In this document: one piece after another, positions 25,734 through 35,977 of the stretch
Layout of the letters: every line of letters starts with the position of its first letter
Position numbering within the stretch: position 1 is the stretch's first letter
Source: Leptolyngbya sp. O-77
Lineage (GTDB): Bacteria > Cyanobacteriota > Cyanobacteriia > Elainellales > Elainellaceae
DNA length: 64,000 nucleotides
Assembly: GCF_001548395.1 (NCBI RefSeq)
Contig: NZ_AP017367.1
Span: 3,137,001-3,201,000, forward strand
Direction of reading: 5' to 3'
Notes under the pieces: generated by a model
Told to the model about the DNA's origin: nothing
Seen by the model: the letters and a program-made list of their open reading frames with translations, nothing else
Databases searched by the model: none
Made by a program: the position numbers and the translations under genes

Positions 25734-27689
25734 ATGTCATCTCTTCTACGTCGGCTTTGGCTATGCAGCCTTCTAGCGATCCCGCTGTCCCTAGCGGAAG
25801 CGCTGGTGGAGGGGGCGATCGCAGCCCAGCCCGATGCGCCCGATGCGTTGGGGCCGGTTGCATCCGTTTCAGTCGCGCCTGTTTCAGAGGTTGTAGCGGC
25901 TGAGGGTATCTCAGCGCCCGATTGGCCAGGGCCGCCTGTCACTGAAGCTTCGGCAGATCCTCCGTCGATGCTGCCCGGAGCCTCAGCCAGCCTTGCCAAT
26001 GCCTCATCGGCTTGGGTGCTGGAAGAATTTGGAGCAACCGTCGAAATTTCTCCCCTTGCCGAGGTTCTGCTGGACGACGCAGTTGACGAGTCTGCCGTGG
26101 CAGGGGAACGGGTTGACCAGACAGAGGTGAATCCAGACCCTTCGCCAACCCTGAACACAGCCGGTGAGCCATCTGCGGAGCCGCACCCTGAACTGGATGC
26201 GCTGACGGAACCAGTCGAGCCAGTCGTTACGGAGCCAGTCGCCGAGCCAGTCATTGAGCCAGTCATTGAGCCAGTCATTGAGCCAGCGATCGCCGCACCG
26301 GAACCCAATGCTGCTCCGATTGACCCAGCGGTAGCGCTGGAACTGCTGCGAGAGGGGGATGCGCTGTGGCAGATGGGCCTGCGGCGGGAGGCAGAAGCCC
26401 GCTATCGGCTGGCAAAAGCGCCGTTTGATGAAGTGGATGTCGTCGAAGTGCCCCCGCTGGTCACCGATCCGGAGGCGCTGCCGCCTGAAGGGCAGGTCTA
26501 CTGGCGCGAGGCAGAGGCAGGGCGATTGCAAAATTCTCGTCCGCGCATGGAGTCTGCCCTGCGGCTCTTGACTCAGCAGCATCCAGAGTTTGTGCTGGGG
26601 CATCTGCGCTATGCCGAGGTGCTGGCAGCGGGCGATCGCTCGAACGAGGCGCTGGCGGTGCTGGAGCGGGCAGTGGGTTTGTATCCCGATTCGGCAGATT
26701 TGGCACAGGCGCGGGTGGCAGCCCTGGCAACCAACGGACAACTGGTGGAAGCGGCGATCGCGGCGCGGCAGTTTGCCCTGATGTATCCCGATGATCCGGC
26801 AGCGGCGGAGTTTGAAGCGCTGGCGGCTCAGCACGCCAGAACCTTCCGCAATCGGCTGGAGCGCGATTTGCGAGCCGGGGCGATCGCCAACTTGCTGACT
26901 GGGGCGCTGGGCTTTGCGCTGACGGGCAACCTGTTTGGCCCCATCTCTTCAATTCAGACCGGAATCGCGCTGCTGCGGGGCGAAGAGAACGTGGGAGAGG
27001 CGATCGCCCGTCGTGCTGCCCGCCAGTTGCCGCTCATTCAGGATGAAGCGGTGAATGCCTACGTCAACGACATTGGGCAGCGCCTCGCCGCGATGACGGG
27101 GCGATCGGAATTTGAGTACGAGTTTTTCATCATCCGCGATCGCAGCCTCAACGCCTTCGCACTGCCGGGCGGCAAAATCTTCATCAATGCGGGCGCAATC
27201 CTGAAAGCCCAATCAGAAGCAGAACTAGCCGGACTAATTGCCCACGAACTCGCCCACACGTCCCTGTCGCATGGCTTTCAGCTTGCGGTCGATGCCAACA
27301 CCCTAGGCAACGCCTTCCAGCTCATTCCCTATGGCGGCTATGCGGCAAACCTGCTCTATTTCAACTACAGCCGCGACATGGAGCGCCAGGCCGATGCCTT
27401 TGGGACGCGACTGCTGGCCTCGGCAGGCTACGCAGCGGACGGGCTGCACGGGCTGATGGTGACGCTGGAAAAACAAGAGCGGCGAGTCGCCCCCTTTGAA
27501 TGGCTTTCCACTCACCCCGACACCCGTGAGCGACAGCGCAACATCGAGCGCCAGATCCGCCAGAACGGGTACAACCGCTACGCCTACGAAGGCATCGACC
27601 GCCACGCCGCCATGCGCCTGCGGGTGCAGACCGAACTAGGGCTGACGCGCCTCCGCAAGCCCACCGCCGAGCGCCGCCCCAGTCGTTAG
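25734..27689 (+). CDS. M48-family metallopeptidase with TPR-like region
   Basis: This 651-residue exported protein has an N-terminal signal/anchor (LRRLWLCSLLAIPLSLA), a long acidic Pro/Glu/Val-rich linker with tandem EPVI units (about residues 160-185), a TPR-like helical stretch (about 205-375) and a Zn peptidase domain with HELAH at residues 504-508. The downstream glutamate lies in RDMERQADAFG. The architecture resembles periplasmic BepA/YfgC-type proteases with TPR repeats in the opposite order. It probably acts on misassembled envelope proteins. Codon use is like its neighbours. Confidence 0.88.
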   Translation: MSSLLRRLWLCSLLAIPLSLAEALVEGAIAAQPDAPDALGPVASVSVAPVSEVVAAEGISAPDWPGPPVTEASADPPSMLPGASASLANASSAWVLEEFGATVEISPLAEVLLDDAVDESAVAGERVDQTEVNPDPSPTLNTAGEPSAEPHPELDALTEPVEPVVTEPVAEPVIEPVIEPVIEPAIAAPEPNAAPIDPAVALELLREGDALWQMGLRREAEARYRLAKAPFDEVDVVEVPPLVTDPEALPPEGQVYWREAEAGRLQNSRPRMESALRLLTQQHPEFVLGHLRYAEVLAAGDRSNEALAVLERAVGLYPDSADLAQARVAALATNGQLVEAAIAARQFALMYPDDPAAAEFEALAAQHARTFRNRLERDLRAGAIANLLTGALGFALTGNLFGPISSIQTGIALLRGEENVGEAIARRAARQLPLIQDEAVNAYVNDIGQRLAAMTGRSEFEYEFFIIRDRSLNAFALPGGKIFINAGAILKAQSEAELAGLIAHELAHTSLSHGFQLAVDANTLGNAFQLIPYGGYAANLLYFNYSRDMERQADAFGTRLLASAGYAADGLHGLMVTLEKQERRVAPFEWLSTHPDTRERQRNIERQIRQNGYNRYAYEGIDRHAAMRLRVQTELGLTRLRKPTAERRPSR

Positions 27690-27751
27690 CTTCAGCCTTA
27701 GATCAGAGCAGGCGATCCCCTCCACCCAAGTTTGCAACTCTCTAACCGACT

Positions 27752-28300
27752 ATGACCCAGGCTGCCGAGTCTTCAAACACTTCTCTCTTGGAAATCTTGC
27801 AGTTGGGCAATCCCGAGCTGAGAGACACAGCGCGGGCGATCGCCTCCCCCAGTGATCCCGCCCTGCAAGCCCTCATTGATCAGCTCTTGGTCACGATGCA
27901 CGCATCAAACGGCGTGGGCATCGCTGCGCCCCAAGTCGGTCAGCCCCTTTGCCTGGTCATCGTTGCGTCGCGTCCCAATCCGCGCTATCCTCATGCGCCG
28001 GAGATGGAGCCACTGCCCATGCTGAACCCACGCCTGCTCAGCCATTCTGACGAAACGGTGAAGGGCTGGGAGGGATGCCTCAGCGTGCCAGGGATTCGCG
28101 GCCTCGTGCCCCGCTATCGAGAAATCGAGGTGGAATATGGCGATCGCCACGGCAATCTGCGCCGTCAGGTCTTCACCGATTTCGTCGCCCGCATTGTCCA
28201 GCACGAAGTCGATCACCTGCATGGACAGGTATTTGTCGATCGGGTCGAAACCACTCGCGACCTGATCACCGAGCAGGAATACCAAAAGCTGCTGTCGTAG
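27752..28300 (+). CDS. def: peptide deformylase
   Basis: This 182-residue protein has all three deformylase motifs: GVGIAAPQVG (residues 54-63), EGCLS (107-111, with the metal-binding Cys) and HEVDH (151-155, metal-binding His and catalytic Glu). It removes the formyl group from nascent N-terminal methionine in the cytoplasm. It follows the M48 gene after 62 bp and precedes the RnfD-like gene by about 100 bp, so cotranscription is possible. Confidence 0.95.
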   Translation: MTQAAESSNTSLLEILQLGNPELRDTARAIASPSDPALQALIDQLLVTMHASNGVGIAAPQVGQPLCLVIVASRPNPRYPHAPEMEPLPMLNPRLLSHSDETVKGWEGCLSVPGIRGLVPRYREIEVEYGDRHGNLRRQVFTDFVARIVQHEVDHLHGQVFVDRVETTRDLITEQEYQKLLS

Positions 28301-28402
28301 GGGAATGCTGTAACTTACCTGCGGTTACAAAATTTGAAACAGACCATCAGCCATCGTAGCAGCACGACATAATAGCTGCCAACGTTGCAATGAAAACAGT
28401 CG

Positions 28403-29398
28403 ATGGAAAAGGACGCGAGGCTTTATCAAATTGGCTTTCTCGCCCTGTTTTTGCTGCTGGGGGTGGGCACGCGGGATTGGTCGCTGAATTGGGTGGTGGT
28501 GCTAACGGCGATCGCCACTTGCCTCATTACCCAGGCGCTTTGTGGGGCAGTATTTTATCCACCAGAGCTATCAAATCCAGAAACAGCAGCAGATAATAAA
28601 CCGGCAGATAATAAACCGGCAGATAATAAACCGGCAGATAATAAACCGGCAGATAATAAACCGGCAGATAATATAGGACAGCGCTGGAGAGCGATCGCCC
28701 TGCGGTATCGCAATCCCCAAATTCTCTCTAGTCTGCCCAGTGCGCTGGTGACGGGACTAGGAATGAGCCTGCTGCTGCGGGTTGATCATCCGCTGACGAT
28801 GGCGCTGGCGGTGATGGGGGCGATCGCCAGCAAATTTTTGCTGCGGCTGCGCGGCAAGCATGTGTTTAATCCCGGCAATTTTGGCATTGTCATGGCGCTG
28901 ATGCTCTCAGGCGATGCGTGGGTTTCGCCGGGGCAGTGGGGCGAGAGCGGTTGGTATGGACTGCTGTTTTTGGGAGCAGGCGGGCTGGTGCTGCAACAGG
29001 TGGGGCGCTGGGACACGTCGGCGGCGTTTCTGGGCAGCTATGCGGTGCTAGAGTCCGGGCGAAATCTATGGCTGGGCTGGACGTGGGACGTGTGGGCGCA
29101 TCGGCTCACCAGTGGCTCGCTGCTGGTGTTTGCGCTGTTCATGATTACCGACCCGCGCACGATTCCCAATTCCCGCACAGGACGGCTGATCTGGGCCGGG
29201 GCGATCGCACTTCTAACGTTTATCCTGCGAAATGTCTTTTTCATCTCCACGGCTCCCTTTTGGGCGCTGTTTGCCCTGGCTCCGCTGAGTCTGCTGCTGG
29301 ACTGGCTGCTGCCCGCCGCCCGGTTTGAGTGGTCGCAGTCGGCGCTGCATCTACCGTTGTCTTTTCCATCCACCCTTCCGACAAAAATACGTTCCTGA
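28403..29398 (+). CDS. stand-alone RnfD/NqrB-type membrane protein
   Basis: This 331-residue polytopic protein has about eight hydrophobic segments and the RnfD/Nqr2 family traces GKHVFNPGNFGI and LFMITDPRTIP. In RnfD and NqrB these regions bind covalent FMN or quinone and take part in ion-coupled electron transfer, but no other rnf/nqr gene is present here. A soluble insert at about residues 60-92 is made of five NKPAD units encoded by an exact 15-bp tandem repeat. The next gene (DUF2330) begins 12 bp after the stop, which suggests a two-gene operon. Confidence 0.78.
   Translation: MEKDARLYQIGFLALFLLLGVGTRDWSLNWVVVLTAIATCLITQALCGAVFYPPELSNPETAADNKPADNKPADNKPADNKPADNKPADNIGQRWRAIALRYRNPQILSSLPSALVTGLGMSLLLRVDHPLTMALAVMGAIASKFLLRLRGKHVFNPGNFGIVMALMLSGDAWVSPGQWGESGWYGLLFLGAGGLVLQQVGRWDTSAAFLGSYAVLESGRNLWLGWTWDVWAHRLTSGSLLVFALFMITDPRTIPNSRTGRLIWAGAIALLTFILRNVFFISTAPFWALFALAPLSLLLDWLLPAARFEWSQSALHLPLSFPSTLPTKIRS
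28589..28673 (+). repeat. five exact 15-bp tandem copies inside the RnfD-like gene
   Basis: The unit GCAGATAATAAACCG starts at 28589, 28604, 28619, 28634 and 28649, followed by a partial copy. The unit length keeps the frame and encodes repeated Ala-Asp-Asn-Lys-Pro. Confidence 0.97.
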
Positions 29399-29410
29399 AT
29401 AGGTGTTTAT

Positions 29411-30802
29411 ATGAAATCTCTGCTTAATCATTCAATGACCTATTTGCGGTCTTTTCGTGTGTGGGCGATCGCCCTCATAGCATTCCTGCTGACGTTCACG
29501 GTTTCATCCAGAGCGCTGGCATTTTGTGGGTTTTATGTGGCAAAAGCCGATGCGAAGCTGTATAACCAGGCTTCTCAGGTGGCGATCGCCCGCAGCGGAA
29601 ATCGCACGGTTCTTACGATGGCCAATGACTACCAGGGTGATGTCAAAGATTTTGCGATGGTCGTTCCGGTTCCCGTGATCTTGCAGCGCGAACAGGTGCA
29701 AATCGTCGATTCACGGATTATCGAGCGGCTCGATTCCTTTAGCGCACCGAGACTGGTGGAATACTTCGACCCTGATCCGTGCGCTCCGCCTATCTTTTGG
29801 AATCGCCCAATGGCGGCTCCTGCGATGGAAAGTGCCGCTCCAGGTCGGGCTGGACACAGCAACCAGGCGCTAGGGGTGACGGTAGAAGAACAATTCACCG
29901 TCGGCGAGTACGATATCTTGATCCTCAGCGCCCGCGAGTCCGATGGATTGGAAACCTGGCTGGTGCAAAACGGCTACCGCATCCCCCAAGGCGCACGGGA
30001 ACTGCTGCGCCCCTACATTCGCCAGCGGATGAAGTTCTTTGTGGCCAAGGTGAATCTGGAGGAATACGAAAATTCGAGCTATCAGGCGTTGCGGCCGCTG
30101 CAAATGACCTACGAATCGCCCCGATTTATGCTGCCGCTGCGGTTGGGCATGGTCAACGCCGACAGTTCTCAGGATTTGCTGGTCTACATTTTGTCACCGG
30201 AAGGACAGGCAGAAGTCAGCAACTATCGCACGGTGAAGGTGCCGTCGGATGCAGAAATTCCGGTATACGTGAAGGACGAATTTAGCGACTTTTACAAAGC
30301 CATATTCCAGACCAGCTACACCCGCGAGGGGCGAAACGTGGCGTTTTTGGAATACGCCTGGGATATGGGAAGCTGCGACCCCTGCTCGGCGGAGCCGCTA
30401 TCGCCAGAGGAACTGCGGCAGGCGGGGGTGTTTTGGACGCGCCCGGAGATGCCCAACACCATGCCCAATAACGTATTCATCACGCGGCTGCATGTGCGCT
30501 ATACCCGCGATAAGTTTCCGGAAGACCTGATTTTTCAGCAGACCAACAACCGCACCCTGTTTCAGGGGCGCTATATCCTGCGTCATCCCTATACGGGCGA
30601 GATGGCGTGTGAAGCGGGGCGGCAATATCGGCGATCGCTCCGACAACGGTTCGAGCAAGAAGCCCAGACCCTCGCCCGCCTCACGGGTTGGAATATCCGC
30701 CATATCCGCGACAAGTTGCCCCAGATTCGGGCTGAGCAATTTCCGGCACTGCCTTTGGTGGCACAATTGCAACAGTTGATAGGGCGAGTTATGGAGCGAT
30801 AG
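29411..30802 (+). CDS. exported DUF2330 protein
   Basis: This 463-residue protein has a signal peptide (ALIAFLLTFTVSSRALA) cut before FCGFYV, the usual start of mature DUF2330 proteins. Conserved pieces include VLTMANDYQGDVKDFAMVVPVP and DPDPC, then a LSARESDGLETWLVQNGY segment and a Cys pair in GSCDPC. It is predicted to be periplasmic or outer-surface, possibly with disulfides. Function is unknown; its tight linkage to the RnfD-like gene (12 bp) suggests the two work together, perhaps in a membrane redox reaction. Confidence 0.82.
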   Translation: MKSLLNHSMTYLRSFRVWAIALIAFLLTFTVSSRALAFCGFYVAKADAKLYNQASQVAIARSGNRTVLTMANDYQGDVKDFAMVVPVPVILQREQVQIVDSRIIERLDSFSAPRLVEYFDPDPCAPPIFWNRPMAAPAMESAAPGRAGHSNQALGVTVEEQFTVGEYDILILSARESDGLETWLVQNGYRIPQGARELLRPYIRQRMKFFVAKVNLEEYENSSYQALRPLQMTYESPRFMLPLRLGMVNADSSQDLLVYILSPEGQAEVSNYRTVKVPSDAEIPVYVKDEFSDFYKAIFQTSYTREGRNVAFLEYAWDMGSCDPCSAEPLSPEELRQAGVFWTRPEMPNTMPNNVFITRLHVRYTRDKFPEDLIFQQTNNRTLFQGRYILRHPYTGEMACEAGRQYRRSLRQRFEQEAQTLARLTGWNIRHIRDKLPQIRAEQFPALPLVAQLQQLIGRVMER

Positions 30803-30857
30803 AACAGCGCGGGTGAAATGGCAACGGGATAAGTCAGATCGGGCAGGCTCGGTAGCG

Positions 30858-30940
30858 ATTAAGTTACTTTCCCTAAGTTACTTTCCCTAAGTTACTTTCC
30901 TGATGAGTTACTTTCCTGACCAGTTACTTTCCTGATCTCC
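30858..30940. repeat. five degenerate copies of AGTTACTTTCC
   Basis: AGTTACTTTCC occurs at about 30862, 30877, 30892, 30906 and 30922 with short variable linkers (CTA, TGATG, TGACC), between the convergent DUF2330 and tldD genes. Confidence 0.85.
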
Positions 30941-30979
30941 TCATCCCATCACAAGTCCGCACCCGACCTCCTGTTTAAG

Positions 30980-32464
30980 CTACCGTCCCCCAACCGTAAT
31001 GGCATCGACCTTCAGGTGGGGCTGACCCACGGTGACGTAGATGCCGCCGCTGATGGAGCCGCAAAAGCCCGCCGCTAGCCCCAAATCTTGGGAACACATG
31101 GAGATGCGCTGCATGATTTCTACCGCTTCGCCAATCAGAGTTGCGCCCTTGAGGGGCTTGGTGATTTTGCCGTTTTCGATTAGGTAGGCTTCGTCCACTG
31201 CAAAGTTGAACTGACCCGTTGCACCGACGCTGCCGCCGCCCATTTTTTTACAGTAAATCCCTTTGTCGATGGAGGCGAAGAGGTCGTCAAGAGAGTGCGG
31301 CCCCGGCGCGATGTAGGTATTCCGCATTCGGCTAGCAGCGGCGTAGGTGTAGTTTTGGCGGCGGCCGCTGCCCGTGCGCGGGTGTCCGGTTCGCATAAAC
31401 CCAGCGCGATCGCTCAGGAAGTTTTTCAAGATGCCGTTTTCGATCAGCAGCGTGCGCTGGGTGGGCATTCCCTCATCGTCCATATCAATGGTGCCAAAGG
31501 CGTTGGGCGATCGCCCTTCGTCCCAAGCGGTCAGCGCTTCATGGGCAATCTTCTCCCCTTTTTTGTCGATAAAGGGCGTAGTCTTGCGCTCAATCTGCGT
31601 CGTCTCCAGCAAATGACCGCAGGCTTCGTGGAAGATCACGCCGCCAAAGTGGTTCGCCATCACCACGGGGTACGTGCCGGACTCGACATAATCGGCATAG
31701 AGCATTTTTCCGGCAGACTCCGCCACTTCTTCGGCGGTGCTATCCATATCCCAGGTGCGGAGAAAATCGGGCTGGCTAGTGCTGCCGACGCGCTGACCAA
31801 TAGAAGCACGGTGGTCGCCATCGGCGCAGAGCAGGCTAAACCCGGTGGATTGCGTCAGGCGAATGTCTCGCGCAAAGGTGCCGTCGCTCGCCGCCACCAG
31901 CACTTCCTGCCAGTCGCGAAAGTAGGAGGCGCGGCGCGACTGGACGTGGCTGGCTTTTTTGCCGAGGCGATCGCTCGCTGCCAGCAAAATTTCGCCCATC
32001 TCGCGAATTGAACTGCACTGTTCCAGCCAAGCTTCCTTGCCCTTGCGCGTGCCATAGTCGCGCAGCGGCTCTAGCACCACTTCCGGGATAAACGCATTGC
32101 CGCTGGGCAATTCTAGCCCCATGATAGACAACGCCTTTTCTAGCGCCAGCTTTAGCCCGCTAAAGGTCAGGTCGTTGGTGCTAACGTAGCAGTCGGCCTT
32201 GCCGCGAAACACGCGCACACCCGCGCCCGTGGTCAAGCTGGGCGAAATGCTGGTGATGGTATCGTCTTCGGCTAGGCAGTTAATATAGTTAACCCGTTCC
32301 AGGAAGAACTCGACAAAATCGGCTCCGGCCGCCCGACCTAGCCCCAACAGCGTAGACAGCGGCGCATCCCACGACTCATCAAAGCGATCGCGCGGCGCGG
32401 CATAACTCAGATTCGGCAGCTTCGCAGGGGTAAGCAGCGTATCGGGCAGGCTGGTCAATAGCAT
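30980..32464 (-). CDS. tldD: TldD-type metallopeptidase
   Basis: This 494-residue protein is close to canonical TldD: HEACGH at residues 279-284 within HFGGVIFHEACGHLLE, DDEGMPTQRTLLIENG, and a conserved C-terminus with CGSISGGIYVTVGQPHLKV. TldD with TldE forms a heterodimeric protease for unfolded peptides in the cytoplasm. It differs clearly from the shorter HExxxH paralogue at 6626-8029, so this genome carries at least two active-site-bearing members. ATG at 32464 fits the family. Confidence 0.93.
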   Translation of the reverse strand: MLLTSLPDTLLTPAKLPNLSYAAPRDRFDESWDAPLSTLLGLGRAAGADFVEFFLERVNYINCLAEDDTITSISPSLTTGAGVRVFRGKADCYVSTNDLTFSGLKLALEKALSIMGLELPSGNAFIPEVVLEPLRDYGTRKGKEAWLEQCSSIREMGEILLAASDRLGKKASHVQSRRASYFRDWQEVLVAASDGTFARDIRLTQSTGFSLLCADGDHRASIGQRVGSTSQPDFLRTWDMDSTAEEVAESAGKMLYADYVESGTYPVVMANHFGGVIFHEACGHLLETTQIERKTTPFIDKKGEKIAHEALTAWDEGRSPNAFGTIDMDDEGMPTQRTLLIENGILKNFLSDRAGFMRTGHPRTGSGRRQNYTYAAASRMRNTYIAPGPHSLDDLFASIDKGIYCKKMGGGSVGATGQFNFAVDEAYLIENGKITKPLKGATLIGEAVEIMQRISMCSQDLGLAAGFCGSISGGIYVTVGQPHLKVDAITVGGR

Positions 32465-32609
32465 TAGGCAGTCCTCTCAGGGCGCGGCAGTCGGCGTTTC
32501 TCACAGTTTAGCAAGGAAGCTTAGGGAGTGAGAGTTGGGTTTCTCATGCCCTGTTTGCAATGCGGCTTGGTGATGTGGTTGCAGCAAGGGCAACACCGCT
32601 CTGCGAGGC

Positions 32610-35356
32610 TTACACCAGCAGCCCCAGCGGAACCTCAATCCGCAGCAACTTGCCTAGCGACAGCAGCGGTTGAAGCAGCGCCAGTTCAGCTTTGGCGGCC
32701 GCATCAGAGTGTTGCTGTGCGACAGACCAGCGGGGCAGGAGGTAGCGGTGGAGCGATCGCCAGTACAACTCCTGCACTCGATCCAGCGCCAGTCCCAGAT
32801 GAAGCTGCTCGCTGATGACCAGCAGTTGCTCAATCCAGACCAGCGTTGGCTCCAAGGTGTCCAGTTCCGATTCGTTGAGAGCTTGCCACAGCAGCCGCAG
32901 GATCAGCCGCTCCAGGATTTGTCTGGCTGGGGTCACTGTCAGATGGCAGTGGAGTTGGTTGGCTTCGGCGGCGATCGCCTCTAGTTCCGACAAATAGCTG
33001 TCGCACAATTCGGGATTGGTGGGGGGCAAATCAGAGGTTTCGCGCTCTAGAGCTTGCAGGGAGTGGGTCAGCCGATGGGCGATCGCAATTTCGGCAGCCA
33101 CTTGCAGCTCGCGGGGCGGCTCCAGGGCATCCCGATGAAACGCCCGCAGCACGCCGTAGTTGTCGCGATAGACCTGGGTGTAGAGCTGATCGAGTCGGGT
33201 CAGGGTTTCCTGACTCAGCAGGTGCATCAGCCGATGGCGTTCCTCAGCGAACAGGTCTTGCAGGCTAAAGGGGCAATCGCCAAAGGTGTGCGTCATCGCC
33301 AAAATCACCTGCGCCGCGCTGGCCAGCGACAGCGCCTCAAACAACTCATCCCGCAATTGCAAATAGGCGCGACGACCGCTGGCGGGCTGAATGCAGCAGT
33401 GAAAATCCCAGCCGCCCAGATGCAGCACCGCAAACTCCAGATTCACCACCTCGCGGGTGATCTCGGAGGTCAACTGCACCTGCCCCAGAGCCAGCGTCAG
33501 CGATCCCATGCGGCGAAGCTGATAGTCTAATCGCTGGACGTTATAGCAATAGAGACGCTGCTCCTGGGGATAGCTGTGGAAGAGGGAACTGATGGCATAG
33601 TGCGCGACCACCTGCTCTGGCGTGATGCGGGCAGGCGCAACCAGTTGGCGATACAGTTCCGCGCCGTTGCCAAACTGCTCCACATTGCTGGGGATTGCCC
33701 CCAGACGACGGACAAACTCCGGCTCCAGGCGAACTGCGGCAAGGTCTTCTGCCAGTTCCAAGGCGCGGGCAGCGTAGCGCAAAATCTGCGTGCCCTCCGG
33801 CCGCGACACCTCTTCAAAAAACCAGCCGCAACTGGTATACATCAGCAGGGCGTGGCGCTGCATTTCCAGCAGTTTCAGCGCCTCAACCCGTTCGGCCGGT
33901 GTCAGATCGTGACTTTGGTAAGCTGCGAAAAACGTATCGAGAACCGTATCAGAACGCTCCCCCAACACAGCGACATAGCCATCCCGCGCCGCCCAAGGAT
34001 CGCGGAAAAACGAACCACCGGACTGTTCGTAAATTGCAATTAGCTGATCCCGCAGCCAGTCCAGCGCATCCCGCAGCGGCCGCCGCCATTTCTGATGCCA
34101 CTCGCCGCCCCCGCCACAGCCGCAGTCGTCTTGCCAGCGATCGACCCCGTGGGAACAACTCCACGCCGTCACGGGCTTTAGCTCCACTTCCCAGGTGGGC
34201 GGGTGCAGGCTGAGGTAGTGGGCAAAATTCGTCACCAGCCAGCCCCGTTTGGGAAACTCGTGGGTAAAGGCATAGGCCAGCGCCTTCTCCGTGCCCCCTT
34301 TGTGATGTCCAAAGGTTTCGCCGTCGGTTGCCACCGAGATTAACTGGGCGGGACGGTGATCCCCGCGCACGGCCTGCCCGATGCGTCCGACAAAATGCTC
34401 GGAACTGCTCAGTACGTCGTTAAAGCCCATGTCACGGGAAATTGGGCCGTCATAAAAGAAAATGTCGATGTAGGGTGTATCAGCCGGGTTCGGGTTGGTG
34501 CCCGGTTCACCCAAAGCGTCTTGCCCCAGGATGCCGTCGCGCTGGAAATGGAGCGAATTCAAAAAGCAGCGATAGGGGCGCACGGGGTCGATCTGGCTAC
34601 CGCCGACTTCGATCCAGTGGGGATCGCGCTCGTCGGGCGTGGGCAGGGGGCGGCAGCGCTGGGCCTGAGATGGGGCCAGGATGATAAAGCGAATGCCTTC
34701 TTCTGCCAGAATTCGTAGCGTTGGATAATCGACTGCTGTTTCTGCTAGCCACATGCCTTCAGGATCGCGCCCAAACCTGGCTCGGAAGTCGGCCTTGCCC
34801 CAGCGAATCTGGGTGCGCTTGTCGCGGTCGTTGGCTAGGGGCAGGATGATGTGGTTATAGACCTGGGCGATCGCATTTCCGTGTCCTCCCAGGCGATCGC
34901 AGCTTTTGCGGTCGGCTTCTAGAATGCGCTGATAGACTTCGGGATCGGCTTGCTCTAGCCAGCTCATGAGCGTTGGGCCGATGTTGAAGCTGAGATATTC
35001 GTAATTGTTGACGATCCCCAGCAGGTCACCCTGGTCGGTTAGCACACGGGCAAAGGCGTTGGGGCGATAGCACTCGTAGTGGATTCGCTCGTTCCAATCG
35101 TGGTAAGGCGAGGCGCTGGGCTGTCGCTCGATGGCGTTCAGGTAGGGGGTTTTCGCGGGGGCGGCTGGTAAAAATGCCCGTGGACAGTCACGTAGATTCC
35201 TGTTTCTGACCGTTGTCCCTGGGTGTCGCAGGCAGGTGGGTCGGTGTGCAACTGCCGATTGAGCGCGGGATCGGCTAAGTCATTGAGTCGTAAACTATCG
35301 GTCTGAAACGCTAAAGCAGCCAATTCGGATCGAGAATCGTGGCGAGCAAAAGTCAT
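32610..35356 (-). CDS. GH57/DUF3536 glycoside hydrolase family protein, frameshifted near its N-terminus
   Basis: The N-terminal part starts at ATG 35356 and contains GIYVTVHGHFYQPP, the usual opening of GH57 DUF3536 proteins. It should continue RENPYL, but extra C residues in two five-C runs (complements of 35157-35161 and 35145-35149) throw it out of frame to a TGA. From about 35144 the correct frame resumes (NAIERQPSASPYHDWNERIH) and runs 840 residues to 32610 through NNYEYLSFNIGPTLMSWLE and ISVATDGETFGHHKGG. GH57 enzymes act on alpha-glucans; this large subgroup is uncharacterised. The defect has the same form as in ureB, so an assembly error is likely. Confidence 0.82.
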
Positions 35357-35977
35357 GCAACGTGTCCAAAATCTACAGAACCCAAATACATCGCGGCTTG
35401 CTCTGGGACATTGCAAAGGGGTTGCAACGCTGGGCGATCGCACGTTGATTTGGGGGCGCGGCTGGGGATCAGCTTCTAGCGAGCAAGTTGGCCAATCATC
35501 CAGTCTGCAAAAGCTCAAAAATCAAGCATCGAACGAACTAATTCACTCGATCAGATGATTGCTCAAATCATCTTAAAATCCGGGGATCATTCAGAAATCT
35601 GTGGACAGTCGAAGCAATCTTTCAGGATATTTTTTCAGGGCATTTCTAGAGCAGTTTTCAGAGCAGGCTTTGAAAAATTCCTGAAGCGGCAAAGGGGCGA
35701 TCGCGCTTGAGTCCTTACCTTTGAGTCTTTATGACACTTGAGTCTTTATGGGTCTTTGAAATTCTGCCCTGCCTTGCAGGGTTCTACACTTACGATATAT
35801 ATCGCGAGTTTTTATACTCTGCATGGGATAGCACAATGTTTTCAAACTAAGTTCATGTTTTGTAATAAGGGCGATCGCCCGACTGCACTGCAAAACGCTC
35901 AGTTTGTGTCTTTACCGATCCAGATTTTTAGGAAAAAGTAAACTCGCTTTATATTTCCTTACAAGGATCTCTGGGAG
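35357..35977. other. 620-bp gap without a recognised gene
   Basis: Features seen: two close copies of TTGAGTCTTTATG (about 35721-35750), a CCCTGC/GCAGGG hairpin near 35767-35781 and the palindrome CGATATATATCG near 35793-35804. It probably holds the promoter of the GH57 gene; nothing else is supported. Confidence 0.4.
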
